Source: a virus. Taken from it: a stretch of DNA of 39,614 nucleotides. The notes beneath the pieces are model-generated. The model had not been told where the DNA came from, did not search any database, and worked only from the letters and a program-made list of their open reading frames with translations. Shown one piece after another: positions 8,937 through 17,124 of this stretch (positions within the stretch are counted from its first letter, which is position 1; each line of letters begins with the position of its first letter). The position numbers were made by a program, and so were the translations under genes. The DNA is taken from positions 1-39,614 of IMG/VR virus record IMGVR_UViG_3300043811_000172. One strand, given 5' to 3'.

Positions 8937-9368
8937 TTATGCTAATTGAACTCTTGCTTGTGCCATAAAGTTAATCTTTTGAGTAATTAACTCATCGCCT
9001 TTCCAATCACCTGCGCTATCCAATTCAATAACACATCCTTGGTATTGCCATTGAGTAATAGCACCATTTGATTCTTGAATAGTTTCGGTTATGGTTACAA
9101 GAGGTATAGTATTACCTGTAGAATATTGCTGTTCTAATTGATAGAAAAAAGTATCAATATCAGGACTTGTACGTTCCATTTCAAAAGAACCTGTCCAGCC
9201 AATAGGTATATTTAAGTGACGATTAACACCATCCAGTGCAATAGTCTCAAGATTTTTATTCTTTTGTTTAGGGGAATGCATTTTTACACGGTTAATTGTG
9301 ATTGAACCGTTTGTATCTGCAATAGTAATACTAATATCTTTACCAACTGATATCCCATTGATAGGCAT
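8937..9368 (-). CDS. Tail tube protein
   Basis: The start is ATG 9368 (MPINGISVGKDISI), preceded by GGGAG at eight bases. The longer frame from 9401 would start inside a terminator hairpin and is rejected. The 143-residue protein is beta-rich with KNKNLETIALDGVNRHLNIP and WTGSFEMERTSPDIDTFFY, then WKGDELITQKINFMAQARV at the end, typical of Mu/P2-like tube proteins. It follows the sheath as expected. It should form the inner tube pushed through the host envelope. Confidence 0.85.
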   Translation of the reverse strand: MPINGISVGKDISITIADTNGSITINRVKMHSPKQKNKNLETIALDGVNRHLNIPIGWTGSFEMERTSPDIDTFFYQLEQQYSTGNTIPLVTITETIQESNGAITQWQYQGCVIELDSAGDWKGDELITQKINFMAQARVQLA

Positions 9369-9382
9369 GATAAATTGCTCCC

Positions 9383-9409
9383 AAAAAAAAAGCCCCATCA
9401 TTGGGGCTT
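9383..9409 (-). terminator. Rho-independent terminator between sheath and tube
   Basis: On the minus strand AAGCCCC and GGGGCTT form a perfect 7-bp stem with loop AATGAT, followed by a nine-base T run. It lies after the sheath stop and just before the tube Shine-Dalgarno site, so it can only be partial or act as an RNA 3' end/processing point, unless the tube has its own promoter. Confidence 0.85.
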
Positions 9410-9428
9410 TATTGAGTTAATAAAAAAA

Positions 9429-11450
9429 TTAAGCAGCGAGTGGTTGTACGGCTAATTGCTGAATAGTGACGCTTTGACCACCTTGAATATTGATAATAAA
9501 GTAAGCAATAACAGATAGATAAATGACCTTAACATCGGCTTGCTGATAACCAAGCGCTACACGATTTGCAGGGTTATTGCTTGGACCCAATACAACTTGG
9601 AATGCAGGTCCACCATTTACACTTCCTATCATGCCTTGTTGCTGTAGATTAGATAAAAATGTTTGTAAGGTAGTTTGAGCAGCAAGCTGTTCAGTTGGAG
9701 ACTGTAATTGACCCACAAATGTACCCATGACTGAGTTCAATGAATAAGCAATGTAATTAGTCATTCGTGTGTAATTATCACCATTAATAACGACATTACT
9801 TGATGTGTTGCGCCCGAATCGGAAGCTAAAATAAGAACCACCAGGGGAAGGGTTAGTAATCACATCTAAACGGGCAGCCGCTATAGCTTGCAATTGAGCA
9901 TTACTATACGTTTGATTTGCGTAGCTTGTTTGTGTACCCGTTAAACCATATAAAGTATCGTTAAGAGCACTATACTGCGGACCTTGAGCCACCAATACAC
10001 CGGCCTTAAATGGTTGAGGACTGACTAAGCGTAGCACTGTATTATAAGGATCATTCCAGTACACCCAATCCCCTACAATCACGCTAATGGCATAACTATC
10101 AACACCTGCGGTTTGAAGATTGGTCAATGTAGTCGAAACAGATTGACCAGCAGGCGCTGTTTCAATCATGTATGACCCTTCGGATAATCCATATTGAGCA
10201 ATAGTAGACCAATCAGTGCTCGATGAATGATCACAAAGATCGACAACGGAGCATCCGGTATTGCGCAATGCGTACATACCCTTACGCGGGGCAGTATCAC
10301 TACCGATCAATGTAGTGGCAGTTACACCGCTATTTCCATTAGTTCCACCTGCTAAGGTGTAGTTGGTTATTTTTGGTGCATTTTGAGAACCGACCAATGC
10401 GGTCAATGCGCCTGAACCTGAACTGACAACTACCGTAGGAGCCGATGTATAACCAGAACCACTTGCCGTAATGGTTGCACCTAAAATACCCCAAGCCATT
10501 GTAAATGTAGCACCTGATCCGCTGCCACTTGTACTGGCTTGCGCAACAGGGTTTGAAGGAATAGCAGAATAGGAACCGGCTTGACTTACAGTAACGGATG
10601 CAACACCACTTCCACTGACCGTTGCAACAGTTAATATGGTCGGTAATGTATTGGTACCTCCTGCTAAAGTTATGGTATCCCCAATCATATAACCAGAACC
10701 TGCTGCTGCTATTGCTGTAGGTACTAAACCTTTCATTAAGCAGGTTGCAGTGGCACCAGATCCACCACCGCCTCCAGTAAAGCTTAAAGTTGGAATAGTC
10801 GTATAAGATCCTGGTGTAGTTACAGTAAATCCACCTAATCCATTGGCTAATGATGCAACGCAAAGCTGAGAAGGGCCACGTAATCCGTTTTGTCCTAAAT
10901 TGACAGCATTAACCATATTAGTCCAAAGTGTTTGACCTGTTCCGCCAATATTATCAAATACTTCAGGAACGCCATTAGGCAATACCAATGTTAATTTAAA
11001 GGTAGGCGTTGATGATGTGCTGCTGGTTCCAGTTGAAACTGTAGCAACAATGGTATTCCCAACAGTACCGGTATAAAAACCTGTTAAAACAATGCCGGTA
11101 ATATTAGTCGATGTTACAGTATCAATCACATTTGCGGTTGCTGCGGTATCGGTTCCATCTGTTACACGAACGCATCGGAAATTATTAGCATTCTGTAATG
11201 AAGCGAGTGCTACATGCGTACCAAGATCGAAGGTCGCTGTACTAATAGGACCGAATTGTTGAATCTGTTGGCTCACGCTTCCTATTACTGTCGGGCTATT
11301 GGTTGGACCCCAGCTAGCAATCCCAACCATTCCCAGAATATTAGTTGGAATCCCATTAATGAAAGCATTTTGAGGAGGTACGATTTGAATATATAAATCA
11401 GGTACGCTTAATGCGGTTGAATTTATATTACCTTGCTGAATGACGGTCAT
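9429..11450 (-). CDS. Tail sheath protein with inserted repeat domain
   Basis: A 673-residue protein; ATG behind AAGGAG. The N-terminal part has SVPDLYIQIVPPQNAFING and TNILGMVGIASWGPTNSPTV, typical of Mu/P2-like sheaths; the C-terminal part has LDVITNPSPGGSYFSFRFGR and NRVALGYQQADVKVIYLSVI, the subunit-linking sheath domain. Between residues about 205 and 352 lies a Gly/Ser/Thr-rich insertion that does not belong to the sheath core and resembles the repeats of the 22102-23832 protein. Removing it leaves about 525 residues, a more usual sheath length. The insertion would sit on the tail surface. Confidence 0.93.
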   Translation of the reverse strand: MTVIQQGNINSTALSVPDLYIQIVPPQNAFINGIPTNILGMVGIASWGPTNSPTVIGSVSQQIQQFGPISTATFDLGTHVALASLQNANNFRCVRVTDGTDTAATANVIDTVTSTNITGIVLTGFYTGTVGNTIVATVSTGTSSTSSTPTFKLTLVLPNGVPEVFDNIGGTGQTLWTNMVNAVNLGQNGLRGPSQLCVASLANGLGGFTVTTPGSYTTIPTLSFTGGGGGSGATATCLMKGLVPTAIAAAGSGYMIGDTITLAGGTNTLPTILTVATVSGSGVASVTVSQAGSYSAIPSNPVAQASTSGSGSGATFTMAWGILGATITASGSGYTSAPTVVVSSGSGALTALVGSQNAPKITNYTLAGGTNGNSGVTATTLIGSDTAPRKGMYALRNTGCSVVDLCDHSSSTDWSTIAQYGLSEGSYMIETAPAGQSVSTTLTNLQTAGVDSYAISVIVGDWVYWNDPYNTVLRLVSPQPFKAGVLVAQGPQYSALNDTLYGLTGTQTSYANQTYSNAQLQAIAAARLDVITNPSPGGSYFSFRFGRNTSSNVVINGDNYTRMTNYIAYSLNSVMGTFVGQLQSPTEQLAAQTTLQTFLSNLQQQGMIGSVNGGPAFQVVLGPSNNPANRVALGYQQADVKVIYLSVIAYFIINIQGGQSVTIQQLAVQPLAA
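10395..10838 (-). repeat. Surface repeat domain inside the sheath gene
   Basis: This segment encodes repeats such as [38 protein letters not shown] and ASGSGYTSAPTVVVSSGSG. Each unit is about 30-45 residues, beta-prone and low in charge. Near-identical phrases, [17 protein letters not shown] and [16 protein letters not shown], recur in the 22102-23832 protein. Confidence 0.8.
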
Positions 11451-11465
11451 GCTAATTCTCCTTAA

Positions 11466-11732
11466 TTATTCGGCTATGCTTTCAATATTGAGTGATGCTT
11501 CCACAGAATCAGAAATAGGGGTGACACTTTCAGGCGCTTTATTCTCAGAAATAGGGGCAACATATTGCTGCTTTTCAATTTCGCTCATGAGCACTCTCCG
11601 TGTGTGTCTTTCGTAATGATGTATCTCGCTTTCAGGATCCAAAATATTATTTATTAGTTTTTGATCCATAATCTGATCGCCGCGTTTGTAGTTTTCAAAA
11701 GGATCAATTACAACTAATTTAAAAGCCGTCAT
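11466..11732 (-). CDS. Small protein upstream of sheath, unknown
   Basis: An 88-residue protein starting at ATG behind GAGGGAA. The N-terminal 50 residues, KLVVIDPFENYKRGDQIMD, look folded; the rest is a polar, Ser/Glu/Pro-rich tail (SVTPISDSVEASLN). Many myophages carry a small gene before the sheath, for example the DUF2635 family of Mu relatives, but the match is not clear. Position suggests a virion or assembly role. Confidence 0.65.
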   Translation of the reverse strand: MTAFKLVVIDPFENYKRGDQIMDQKLINNILDPESEIHHYERHTRRVLMSEIEKQQYVAPISENKAPESVTPISDSVEASLNIESIAE

Positions 11733-11758
11733 GTTTATTCCCTCAAAAATAAAAATTA

Positions 11759-12487
11759 TTAATTCACCCTATATTCTTCAATGATGCAGATACCACCAGC
11801 ACCTGCACCACCTGTTGCATTTGCAGAACCGACTGTCATGCCACCTTCACCGCCACCACCGTAATTATTTCCAGCATTTCCATTATTTGTTCCATAAGCA
11901 TGACCACCGCCTCCATAACCAAGCGGATTACTACCGCCCATTGCACAAAATAATGTATTGCCGTATTGTCCTGCATTTGGAAAACCTGATTGACCTGGAA
12001 TATTGATTGTCGCGCTTGCAGCCGTACCACCTGTTCCGCCTACACAACTTGGTTGAGTAACGCTGTCATTGGTTCCACCACCACCACCGCCACCAGCGTT
12101 CATTAAGGTAGTACCTGAACCACCATTTGATATAAAAGTTGAAGCATTTCCTGCATTTCCAACGCTTCCTGCTGATGCTGTACTGCCTCCTGAACCTACA
12201 ACAACTTGCGCAGTCGTGCCTGCACCTACGCATGTAGCGCGCGTCATCCAAGATTCACAATAACCACCTGCGCCGCCACCTCCTCCTAATCCTAATTGAG
12301 CAGGGCCAGATGTAGCCCCTCCCCCTGAACCAGCGCCTCCCACCAATCGAACACGCAAATATTCAGTATTTACATTAGGTGTGAATGTATTTGTACCGGA
12401 TGTATAAGTTGTTACGGCGACAACAGAGAATTTTTGAGAATTATTACTTAAAATTCCTGGCAATTTAGGAGAGACTTCACCAAACAT
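11759..12487 (-). CDS. Glycine-rich tail-fibre/adhesin-like protein
   Basis: A 242-residue protein with long glycine runs (GLGGGGGAGGYCESWM, MNAGGGGGGGTN, GYGGGGHAYGTNNGN, NNYGGGGEGGMTVGS) and the C-terminus GGICIIEEYRVN. Such glycine-rich sheets resemble the polyglycine sandwich of gp38-type adhesins and the tips of many tail fibres. The N-terminus MFGEVSPKLPGIL matches MFGDLTLKSPGIL of the 13465-13890 gene, suggesting a shared attachment segment. Its ATG overlaps the previous stop (TAATG). Probably receptor-binding; no enzyme motif is seen. Confidence 0.75.
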   Translation of the reverse strand: MFGEVSPKLPGILSNNSQKFSVVAVTTYTSGTNTFTPNVNTEYLRVRLVGGAGSGGGATSGPAQLGLGGGGGAGGYCESWMTRATCVGAGTTAQVVVGSGGSTASAGSVGNAGNASTFISNGGSGTTLMNAGGGGGGGTNDSVTQPSCVGGTGGTAASATINIPGQSGFPNAGQYGNTLFCAMGGSNPLGYGGGGHAYGTNNGNAGNNYGGGGEGGMTVGSANATGGAGAGGICIIEEYRVN

Positions 12488-12906
12488 TAATAATCCCCGC
12501 CGATTGCTGTAATAGAAACTACTTTTCCGGTATTAACAGTTGTTCCGCTATTAACTTTTAGAACAGAACCGCTTCCTAAATAAATATAAGGATTCCCGTT
12601 TGAATCTTTTGGTAATGGAAGATTTGCATTATTAATTAAACTAACAGCAGGTGCGGCCGTTGTATTTCCTGAACTAAGCGGCACATTAATTGTACCTATA
12701 ATATAACTTGTGCCACCTGTCACTATGGCCAATGTCAAAGCATAAGCTGCTGCCGTATCGGTATTCGTTGCGATAATATTTTCAATTTTTGAGCCATTTG
12801 TTCCGCCTGTATAAAGTGTTACTTGTGTTGTTGTCGTTGCAGGTAATATTTGCACGCTTTCAGATTGTATCGTCTGTGGAAATATGGGGGTACTTGTTGT
12901 CGCCAT
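12487..12906 (-). CDS. Small beta-rich virion protein, unknown
   Basis: A 139-residue, almost uncharged protein rich in Thr, Ser, Asn and Ile (VTLYTGGTNGSKIENIIATN, YIYLGSGSVLKVNSGTTVN). The composition and its place in the fibre cassette, coupled to the glycine-rich protein by TAATG, suggest a structural virion component. No family recognised. AAGGA precedes the ATG. Confidence 0.6.
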   Translation of the reverse strand: MATTSTPIFPQTIQSESVQILPATTTTQVTLYTGGTNGSKIENIIATNTDTAAAYALTLAIVTGGTSYIIGTINVPLSSGNTTAAPAVSLINNANLPLPKDSNGNPYIYLGSGSVLKVNSGTTVNTGKVVSITAIGGDY

Positions 12907-12949
12907 TTGTGATATAGTCCTTTTATTTTAAATTCAAAGAGATTTTAAA

Positions 12950-13483
12950 ATGCCTTATTCAAAAGAAAAGCAACGCGCTTACGACAAAGAATATCGTAAG
13001 AAAAATATTAAACGTATTTTAGAAAATGATAGAAAACGTAAGCCTCGTAAAATTAAAAAAGCACCTACTGGCTATGGAAGATGCTCAATTTGTAAAGAAT
13101 ATAAATTACTTGAAGATATGGTTAAAAATAAAAATCGCACAAATCCTAATGATGGAATAATTGGCTATACTAATAAATGCAAGCCATGCGATAGAATCAA
13201 AAGTAAAATATTACTTAAAAAATCAAGATTAAAAATACTTAATCATTATGGTGCTTTTTGTAGATGCTGTGGTGAATCTACCTATGAATTTCTCACTATC
13301 GACCACATAAATGGCGGTGGAAATAAGCATTCAAAAGAAATTGGTAAAGGCACATCTTTACAACGATGGATTATTAAAAATAACTTCCCAAAAGAATTTC
13401 AAATTCTTTGCTATAACTGCAATTGTGCCAAAGGCCATCATGGTATATGTCCGCATCAATTAACTCAAAAACCTCCAAAATAG
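12950..13483 (+). CDS. HNH homing-type endonuclease
   Basis: A 177-residue basic protein on the opposite strand to the surrounding late genes. Residues 1-40 are very Lys/Arg-rich; a zinc pair C45xxC48 and C77xxC80 follows; the HNH core has CRCCGE (104-109), TIDHINGGGNKHSKE with D118-H119 and a C-terminal YNCNCAKGHHG with Cys and His ligands. Such free-standing HNH genes are common in phages as selfish elements that cut related genomes lacking them. Its last 19 bases overlap the end of the 13465-13890 gene in a convergent arrangement. It interrupts the fibre cassette. Confidence 0.9.
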   Translation: MPYSKEKQRAYDKEYRKKNIKRILENDRKRKPRKIKKAPTGYGRCSICKEYKLLEDMVKNKNRTNPNDGIIGYTNKCKPCDRIKSKILLKKSRLKILNHYGAFCRCCGESTYEFLTIDHINGGGNKHSKEIGKGTSLQRWIIKNNFPKEFQILCYNCNCAKGHHGICPHQLTQKPPK

Positions 13484-13890
13484 GTATAACTTACAATATC
13501 GCTAGGTAATGTTTTTGTACTAACTGCTGTAACTAAGCCTTTGCCATTCACTGTTATTACCGGTACCGACGTTTGACTTCCAAACGTACCGACATTACTA
13601 TTCACTGTTGCAAATGTTAATGTGACAGCGGTCGTTCCCGATCCAGTTGCATCTCCTGAAAAAGTAATCGTTTGGTTTGCGGTTAAATAGCTTTGATTAG
13701 TTGCCGCGGTGACTTGCCCTTTTGCATTAATTGTTAAACCCTGAAAGGTTCCAACATTTGCATTAACCGTAGGAAGTGTCAGTGTAATTGTTTGTGACGG
13801 ATAACCATTCCCAGAAATATCACCTGCAAATATCATCAAATTATTAAGATTTAAAATACCAGGGGATTTTAATGTGAGATCACCAAACAT
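13465..13890 (-). CDS. Tail-fibre-like protein with two TVN-NVGTF repeats
   Basis: A 141-residue protein with two copies of a roughly 40-residue repeat: ITLTLPTVNANVGTFQ followed by NAKGQVTAAT, and VTLTFATVNSNVGTFG followed by VNGKGLVTAVS. These repeats are frequent in phage fibre shafts. The N-terminus MFGDLTLKSPGIL resembles that of the 11759-12487 protein, and the C-terminus SYTYFGGF resembles YYTYAGGF of the next gene. Start ATG follows TAA directly. Likely a short fibre or accessory virion protein. Confidence 0.7.
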   Translation of the reverse strand: MFGDLTLKSPGILNLNNLMIFAGDISGNGYPSQTITLTLPTVNANVGTFQGLTINAKGQVTAATNQSYLTANQTITFSGDATGSGTTAVTLTFATVNSNVGTFGSQTSVPVITVNGKGLVTAVSTKTLPSDIVSYTYFGGF

Positions 13891-14112
13891 TTAAAAACCA
13901 CCTGCATATGTATAATAAAAATTATTAATAACACCGAGCATTTTATTGACTTGCGTAACCGTTAAATCAGCAGCATTAGCAGTGCTTGCAGTATTATTTC
14001 CTTTAATTGTATTTGCATTCATTTGCGCGAGTTTTGCATTTGTTACAGAATTATTTGAATAATCGGCGGTGACAAAAGGATATTGAGAACCAACTGAATT
14101 AACCGTTGTCAT
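13891..14112 (-). CDS. Short fibre-cassette protein, shares N-terminus with next gene
   Basis: A 73-residue protein. Its first 17 residues ([17 protein letters not shown]) match the start of the 14114-14647 protein ([17 protein letters not shown]), and its end YYTYAGGF matches the end of the 13465-13890 protein. It thus looks like a mosaic of the modules found around it or a shortened fibre gene. Function unknown; a virion anchor is plausible. Confidence 0.6.
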   Translation of the reverse strand: MTTVNSVGSQYPFVTADYSNNSVTNAKLAQMNANTIKGNNTASTANAADLTVTQVNKMLGVINNFYYTYAGGF

Positions 14113-14113
14113 A

Positions 14114-14647
14114 TTAAACGACCGTTAAATTTCCAGCATAGTCGTGTACAACCCAAGTTGTATTCGCGATAACGCATCTTACTAGAACAGCATCCCATTG
14201 ATTTGTAGATGCGAGTGATCCTCCTGTGCCGGTAGTCGTCACTGCATTATTTGTACCATGAATAAGTTGCGAGGCATTTTGAGCCAATAACCAGCCGCCT
14301 GCACCTTGTCCAGCAACCACAATGGTATCGCCAACAGCAGCAGTAGCTGGCAATGTGACCGTACATAAAGATGCGTTATTAGTAAAATATCCATTGTTAA
14401 CCGCAGCAGCTTGGGAAGTACCGGAGACAGTAGTAAATGGCAATACTATTTTTGCATTTAAAGTAGTACCTGAAAAACTAAGTCCTGTACCTAATGTTAT
14501 TTCTTCAGCACTTGCAGGTGAGCCGGTTGGGTTACCTAACAAAGAACTTGCGGCAACGTTTTGAATTTTTGCATAAGTAACAGAAGCTGCGCCGTAATCG
14601 GCAGTTGCAAAAGGATATTGTGAACCTATCGAATTCATTGTTGCCAT
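14114..14647 (-). CDS. Fibre-like virion protein
   Basis: Start at ATG 14647 ([13 protein letters not shown]) nine bases after AAGGAG; the longer frame to 14707 lacks a ribosome site and runs into the upstream gene. The 177-residue protein ends in a beta domain with [37 protein letters not shown] and [13 protein letters not shown]. The same layout (NTGYFINRPSLVMLTMP, VGDIISITSINSGGFQIAQ, LWVVRNPQGNINVV) occurs in the next gene. This domain is often seen in phage fibres. Role probably structural. Confidence 0.65.
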   Translation of the reverse strand: MATMNSIGSQYPFATADYGAASVTYAKIQNVAASSLLGNPTGSPASAEEITLGTGLSFSGTTLNAKIVLPFTTVSGTSQAAAVNNGYFTNNASLCTVTLPATAAVGDTIVVAGQGAGGWLLAQNASQLIHGTNNAVTTTGTGGSLASTNQWDAVLVRCVIANTTWVVHDYAGNLTVV

Positions 14648-14664
14648 AAAATAAAACTCCTTAA

Positions 14665-15156
14665 CTAGACGACGTTTATATTTCCTTGGGGGTTTCTGAC
14701 AACCCAAAGTGAACCTGGAATTGCACAGCGTAAATCAATGCAATCACCTAATAGTGTTGATGATAAATATCCAGCAGCGCCGGTTGATGTATATTTATTT
14801 CCAAATAAAATATTCATGCCGTCTTGTTGGGCGATTTGAAAACCGCCAGAGTTAATGCTTGTAATACTGATGATATCGCCAACATTAGAACTAACCGGCA
14901 TTGTCAACATCACTAAAGATGGACGATTAATAAAATAACCAGTATTAGTTGTTAGCTGATAAGAGGCAGCACTAATCGTAAGCCAAGGTAAATTCTGATA
15001 ACTTAATATTTGTGTTAATAAATCTATAAATTTAATAGCTGTATCGCTATTAACACCATATGGTGAAAGACCTGCGTATATTAATGCTGTATTAGGTAGC
15101 GTTGATGATGGATTATTATTATAAATTTCCAAAATATTTTCGGCTGTTACTGACAT
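14665..15156 (-). CDS. Fibre-like virion protein, paralogous C-terminal domain
   Basis: A 163-residue protein. Residues 1-65 (MSVTAENILEIYNNNPSS) are helical; from about residue 70 it has the same beta domain as the 14114-14647 gene, ending WVVRNPQGNINVV. The shared domain with different N-termini supports domain shuffling in this cassette. No catalytic motif. Confidence 0.65.
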   Translation of the reverse strand: MSVTAENILEIYNNNPSSTLPNTALIYAGLSPYGVNSDTAIKFIDLLTQILSYQNLPWLTISAASYQLTTNTGYFINRPSLVMLTMPVSSNVGDIISITSINSGGFQIAQQDGMNILFGNKYTSTGAAGYLSSTLLGDCIDLRCAIPGSLWVVRNPQGNINVV

Positions 15157-15192
15157 ATATTATTTCCGAAATGGTAATAAGAAAAAAATAAT

Positions 15193-16077
15193 CTATGACA
15201 AGCCGAGCAGTTGAAAATTTTCATTGCTTAGCAGCAAAAAGTCTCCACCAGATAATAACTGAAAGTTTATCCCTTGAGGAACAATGTTAGATCTATTGAT
15301 ATTAATAATATTAAATGCAACAGAATAATTTGTTTCTGTTTGCGTTAAGGCATATTCAAAAAAACAATCAATATCTCTTCGGTAACATTTAACTCTCTCA
15401 AGCTCATCAATCTCATGTGATGAAGCATAAGATAAATTTCCGTAATATCCATCTGGCATTCCTAGCCGATATGTTGATCCATAAGTTTCAGCGATAGATT
15501 CACCTATTTGCATCCTCGCAATAGGATTGGGGCACCATGCTGTTACTTTAAATAATCTTTTTTCTCGCGCAACCTCTCTTGCACTAATTCCTGTCGTGCT
15601 GACTGTCGCAGATAATTTTTTAATATAACTAATTGTTAATGTATTACCAGCTGCTATTGCATGTGGGATAATGGTTGCAATATTAGAAGCAATTGAATTA
15701 AGTGTATCGTTGCTTTGTATACTATAGGCATAAACATTCATGCCATTTGTTACAATTACACATGTTTGTGGTGTTGATATTGTTCCATTAATAGTAATAG
15801 TTGTTTGATTAATAGAAAGTGTAATAGTTGGCGTATTAAATACAGTCGTTTGCCACTTTGTATCAAATCGAGTGGTTGCGCGCGCGATCTCAGTAGAGTA
15901 AATACTAACTTGTGCGTTTTGTGCGGTTAAGTCAGCATCTAATGAGTTCGGTATCGGCCATCCTGGAAATATTTTTACATTACAATTTGCAACACTTGGA
16001 TTTGATAATCCATTAGGATATATCGCTTGTTGTGCTAATGTTGCAAGCGCTGTTTGTACATCAAAAATATCAGACAT
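15193..16077 (-). CDS. Tail-completion-like protein, copy 2 of tandem pair
   Basis: A 294-residue protein clearly paralogous to its upstream neighbour: MSDIFDVQTALATLAQQAIY, GLSNPSVANCNVKIFPG, NSLDADLTAQNAQVSIY and SAREVAREKRLFKVTAWCP have counterparts there. Near the end it has an extra 25-residue tail with the repeat NFQLLSGGDFLLLSNENF, a pattern common in fibre anchors. From position after the head-tail stopper it may be a tail terminator or collar protein. The family name is not recognised with certainty. Confidence 0.65.
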   Translation of the reverse strand: MSDIFDVQTALATLAQQAIYPNGLSNPSVANCNVKIFPGWPIPNSLDADLTAQNAQVSIYSTEIARATTRFDTKWQTTVFNTPTITLSINQTTITINGTISTPQTCVIVTNGMNVYAYSIQSNDTLNSIASNIATIIPHAIAAGNTLTISYIKKLSATVSTTGISAREVAREKRLFKVTAWCPNPIARMQIGESIAETYGSTYRLGMPDGYYGNLSYASSHEIDELERVKCYRRDIDCFFEYALTQTETNYSVAFNIININRSNIVPQGINFQLLSGGDFLLLSNENFQLLGLS

Positions 16078-16086
16078 TTTTATTTC

Positions 16087-16890
16087 TTAAATACTAGCCA
16101 CTTGAGAAATATTAATAATATTGTCTCCGATGGTATATTCGTTCATAGCCTGTGTTGTTGCGAATTCAAAAATGAAATGGATATTTCTTCTATAGCAAAT
16201 AACTTTTTCCAAGTCATCTTTTTCTTGTGAGCCACTATAAACAAGTTGACCATAATATCCATCAGGTAATGCAACACGATAAGTTGATGCAAATAAAACA
16301 GCAATTGCATAACCTATTTGGCTTCGTATTAATGGCGTCGGCGCCCAAACAGTAGTGAGCACTAATCTTTTTTCTCTAGCAACTTCACGCGTTCCTGTTC
16401 CTGCAATAATAACGCGCGCAGAAAGTAAATGAGGATTGATGAGAGTAACTACATTTCCTGTAGATGTCGCACCTGTAATGATCGATGCAAGATTCGATGC
16501 AATACTATTTAATGTATCACCACTTTGAACACCATAAGAATAACCAATGCTATTATAAATAATCATGCAGCTTTGTGGTGTTGATACTGTCCCTGTAATG
16601 GTAACAGTACCTGCATTTAAATTTGTAGTCATCACAAGGGTTGGCGTATTAACTTGTGTTGTATACCAATCCGTTTGAAATCTTGTGCTCACCCTCGCAA
16701 TATTCGTGGGAAAAATACTAACATGCGCTTTTTGTGCTATTAGATCAGCATCTAAGGTGTCAGGTATGGGGTTGCCAGGATAAATACGTACATCGCAATT
16801 TGCGACACTCGGTTGCGATAATCCATTCGGATAAACGGCAGTTTGCGCAAGATTAGCTAAAGCTACCTGCACATCATAAATATCAGCCAT
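16087..16890 (-). CDS. Tail-completion-like protein, copy 1 of tandem pair
   Basis: A 267-residue protein starting MADIYDVQVALANLAQTAVY, with GLSQPSVANCDVRIYPG, DTLDADLIAQKAHVSIF and TREVAREKRLVLTTVWAPTP. It is probably more than half identical to the downstream copy by eye, but lacks the C-terminal LLSGG tail. A middle segment (YGVQSGDTLNSIASNLASII) resembles a LysM-like phrase. Gene order suggests tail completion or a terminator ring. The duplication is unusual. Confidence 0.65.
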   Translation of the reverse strand: MADIYDVQVALANLAQTAVYPNGLSQPSVANCDVRIYPGNPIPDTLDADLIAQKAHVSIFPTNIARVSTRFQTDWYTTQVNTPTLVMTTNLNAGTVTITGTVSTPQSCMIIYNSIGYSYGVQSGDTLNSIASNLASIITGATSTGNVVTLINPHLLSARVIIAGTGTREVAREKRLVLTTVWAPTPLIRSQIGYAIAVLFASTYRVALPDGYYGQLVYSGSQEKDDLEKVICYRRNIHFIFEFATTQAMNEYTIGDNIINISQVASI

Positions 16891-17124
16891 TTATTCACCC
16901 ATCTTGAATAACGGTAATTTACTGCAAAATGTAATTGAGAATGTTATTAATGCGCTTTCAACTGAACAGACAGCAACATGATTGCCATTTTCTTCTTTTA
17001 TTTTTACATCGCTAATTAAAAAAATATGCCCATCCATCTCAAACTCTGATCCGATAATTGGAAAAGTTAAAGGCGTGATATTTGCTAATCTTTTTTTCTT
17101 ATGTTTGTAATCTCTCACATTCAC
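16891..17124 (-). CDS. Small head-tail region protein, unknown
   Basis: A 77-residue protein (MNVRDYKHKKKRLANITP, then FEMDGHIFLISDVKIKEENG) between stopper-like and tail-completion-like genes. It overlaps the upstream gene by 26 bases and abuts the downstream one. The beta pattern would fit a small connector, but I recognise no family. Confidence 0.6.
   Translation of the reverse strand: MNVRDYKHKKKRLANITPLTFPIIGSEFEMDGHIFLISDVKIKEENGNHVAVCSVESALITFSITFCSKLPLFKMGE

Noticed and set aside
9369-9401. Longer N-terminus for the tube protein
   Set aside because: It would be encoded by the terminator stem and T run; ATG 9368 has a proper ribosome site.
10339-10863. 174-residue Cys/Trp-rich minus-strand frame inside the sheath repeats
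   Set aside because: It is an out-of-frame shadow of the repeat-coding DNA; composition is implausible and no ribosome site is present.
12066-12263. Open frames in the other reading frames of the glycine-rich gene
   Set aside because: Poly-proline and Cys/Arg/Trp-rich products are typical shadows of glycine codons.
14648-14707. 20-residue N-terminal extension of the 14114 fibre-like protein
   Set aside because: No ribosome site, overlaps the upstream gene, and the internal ATG matches the start of its paralogous neighbour.
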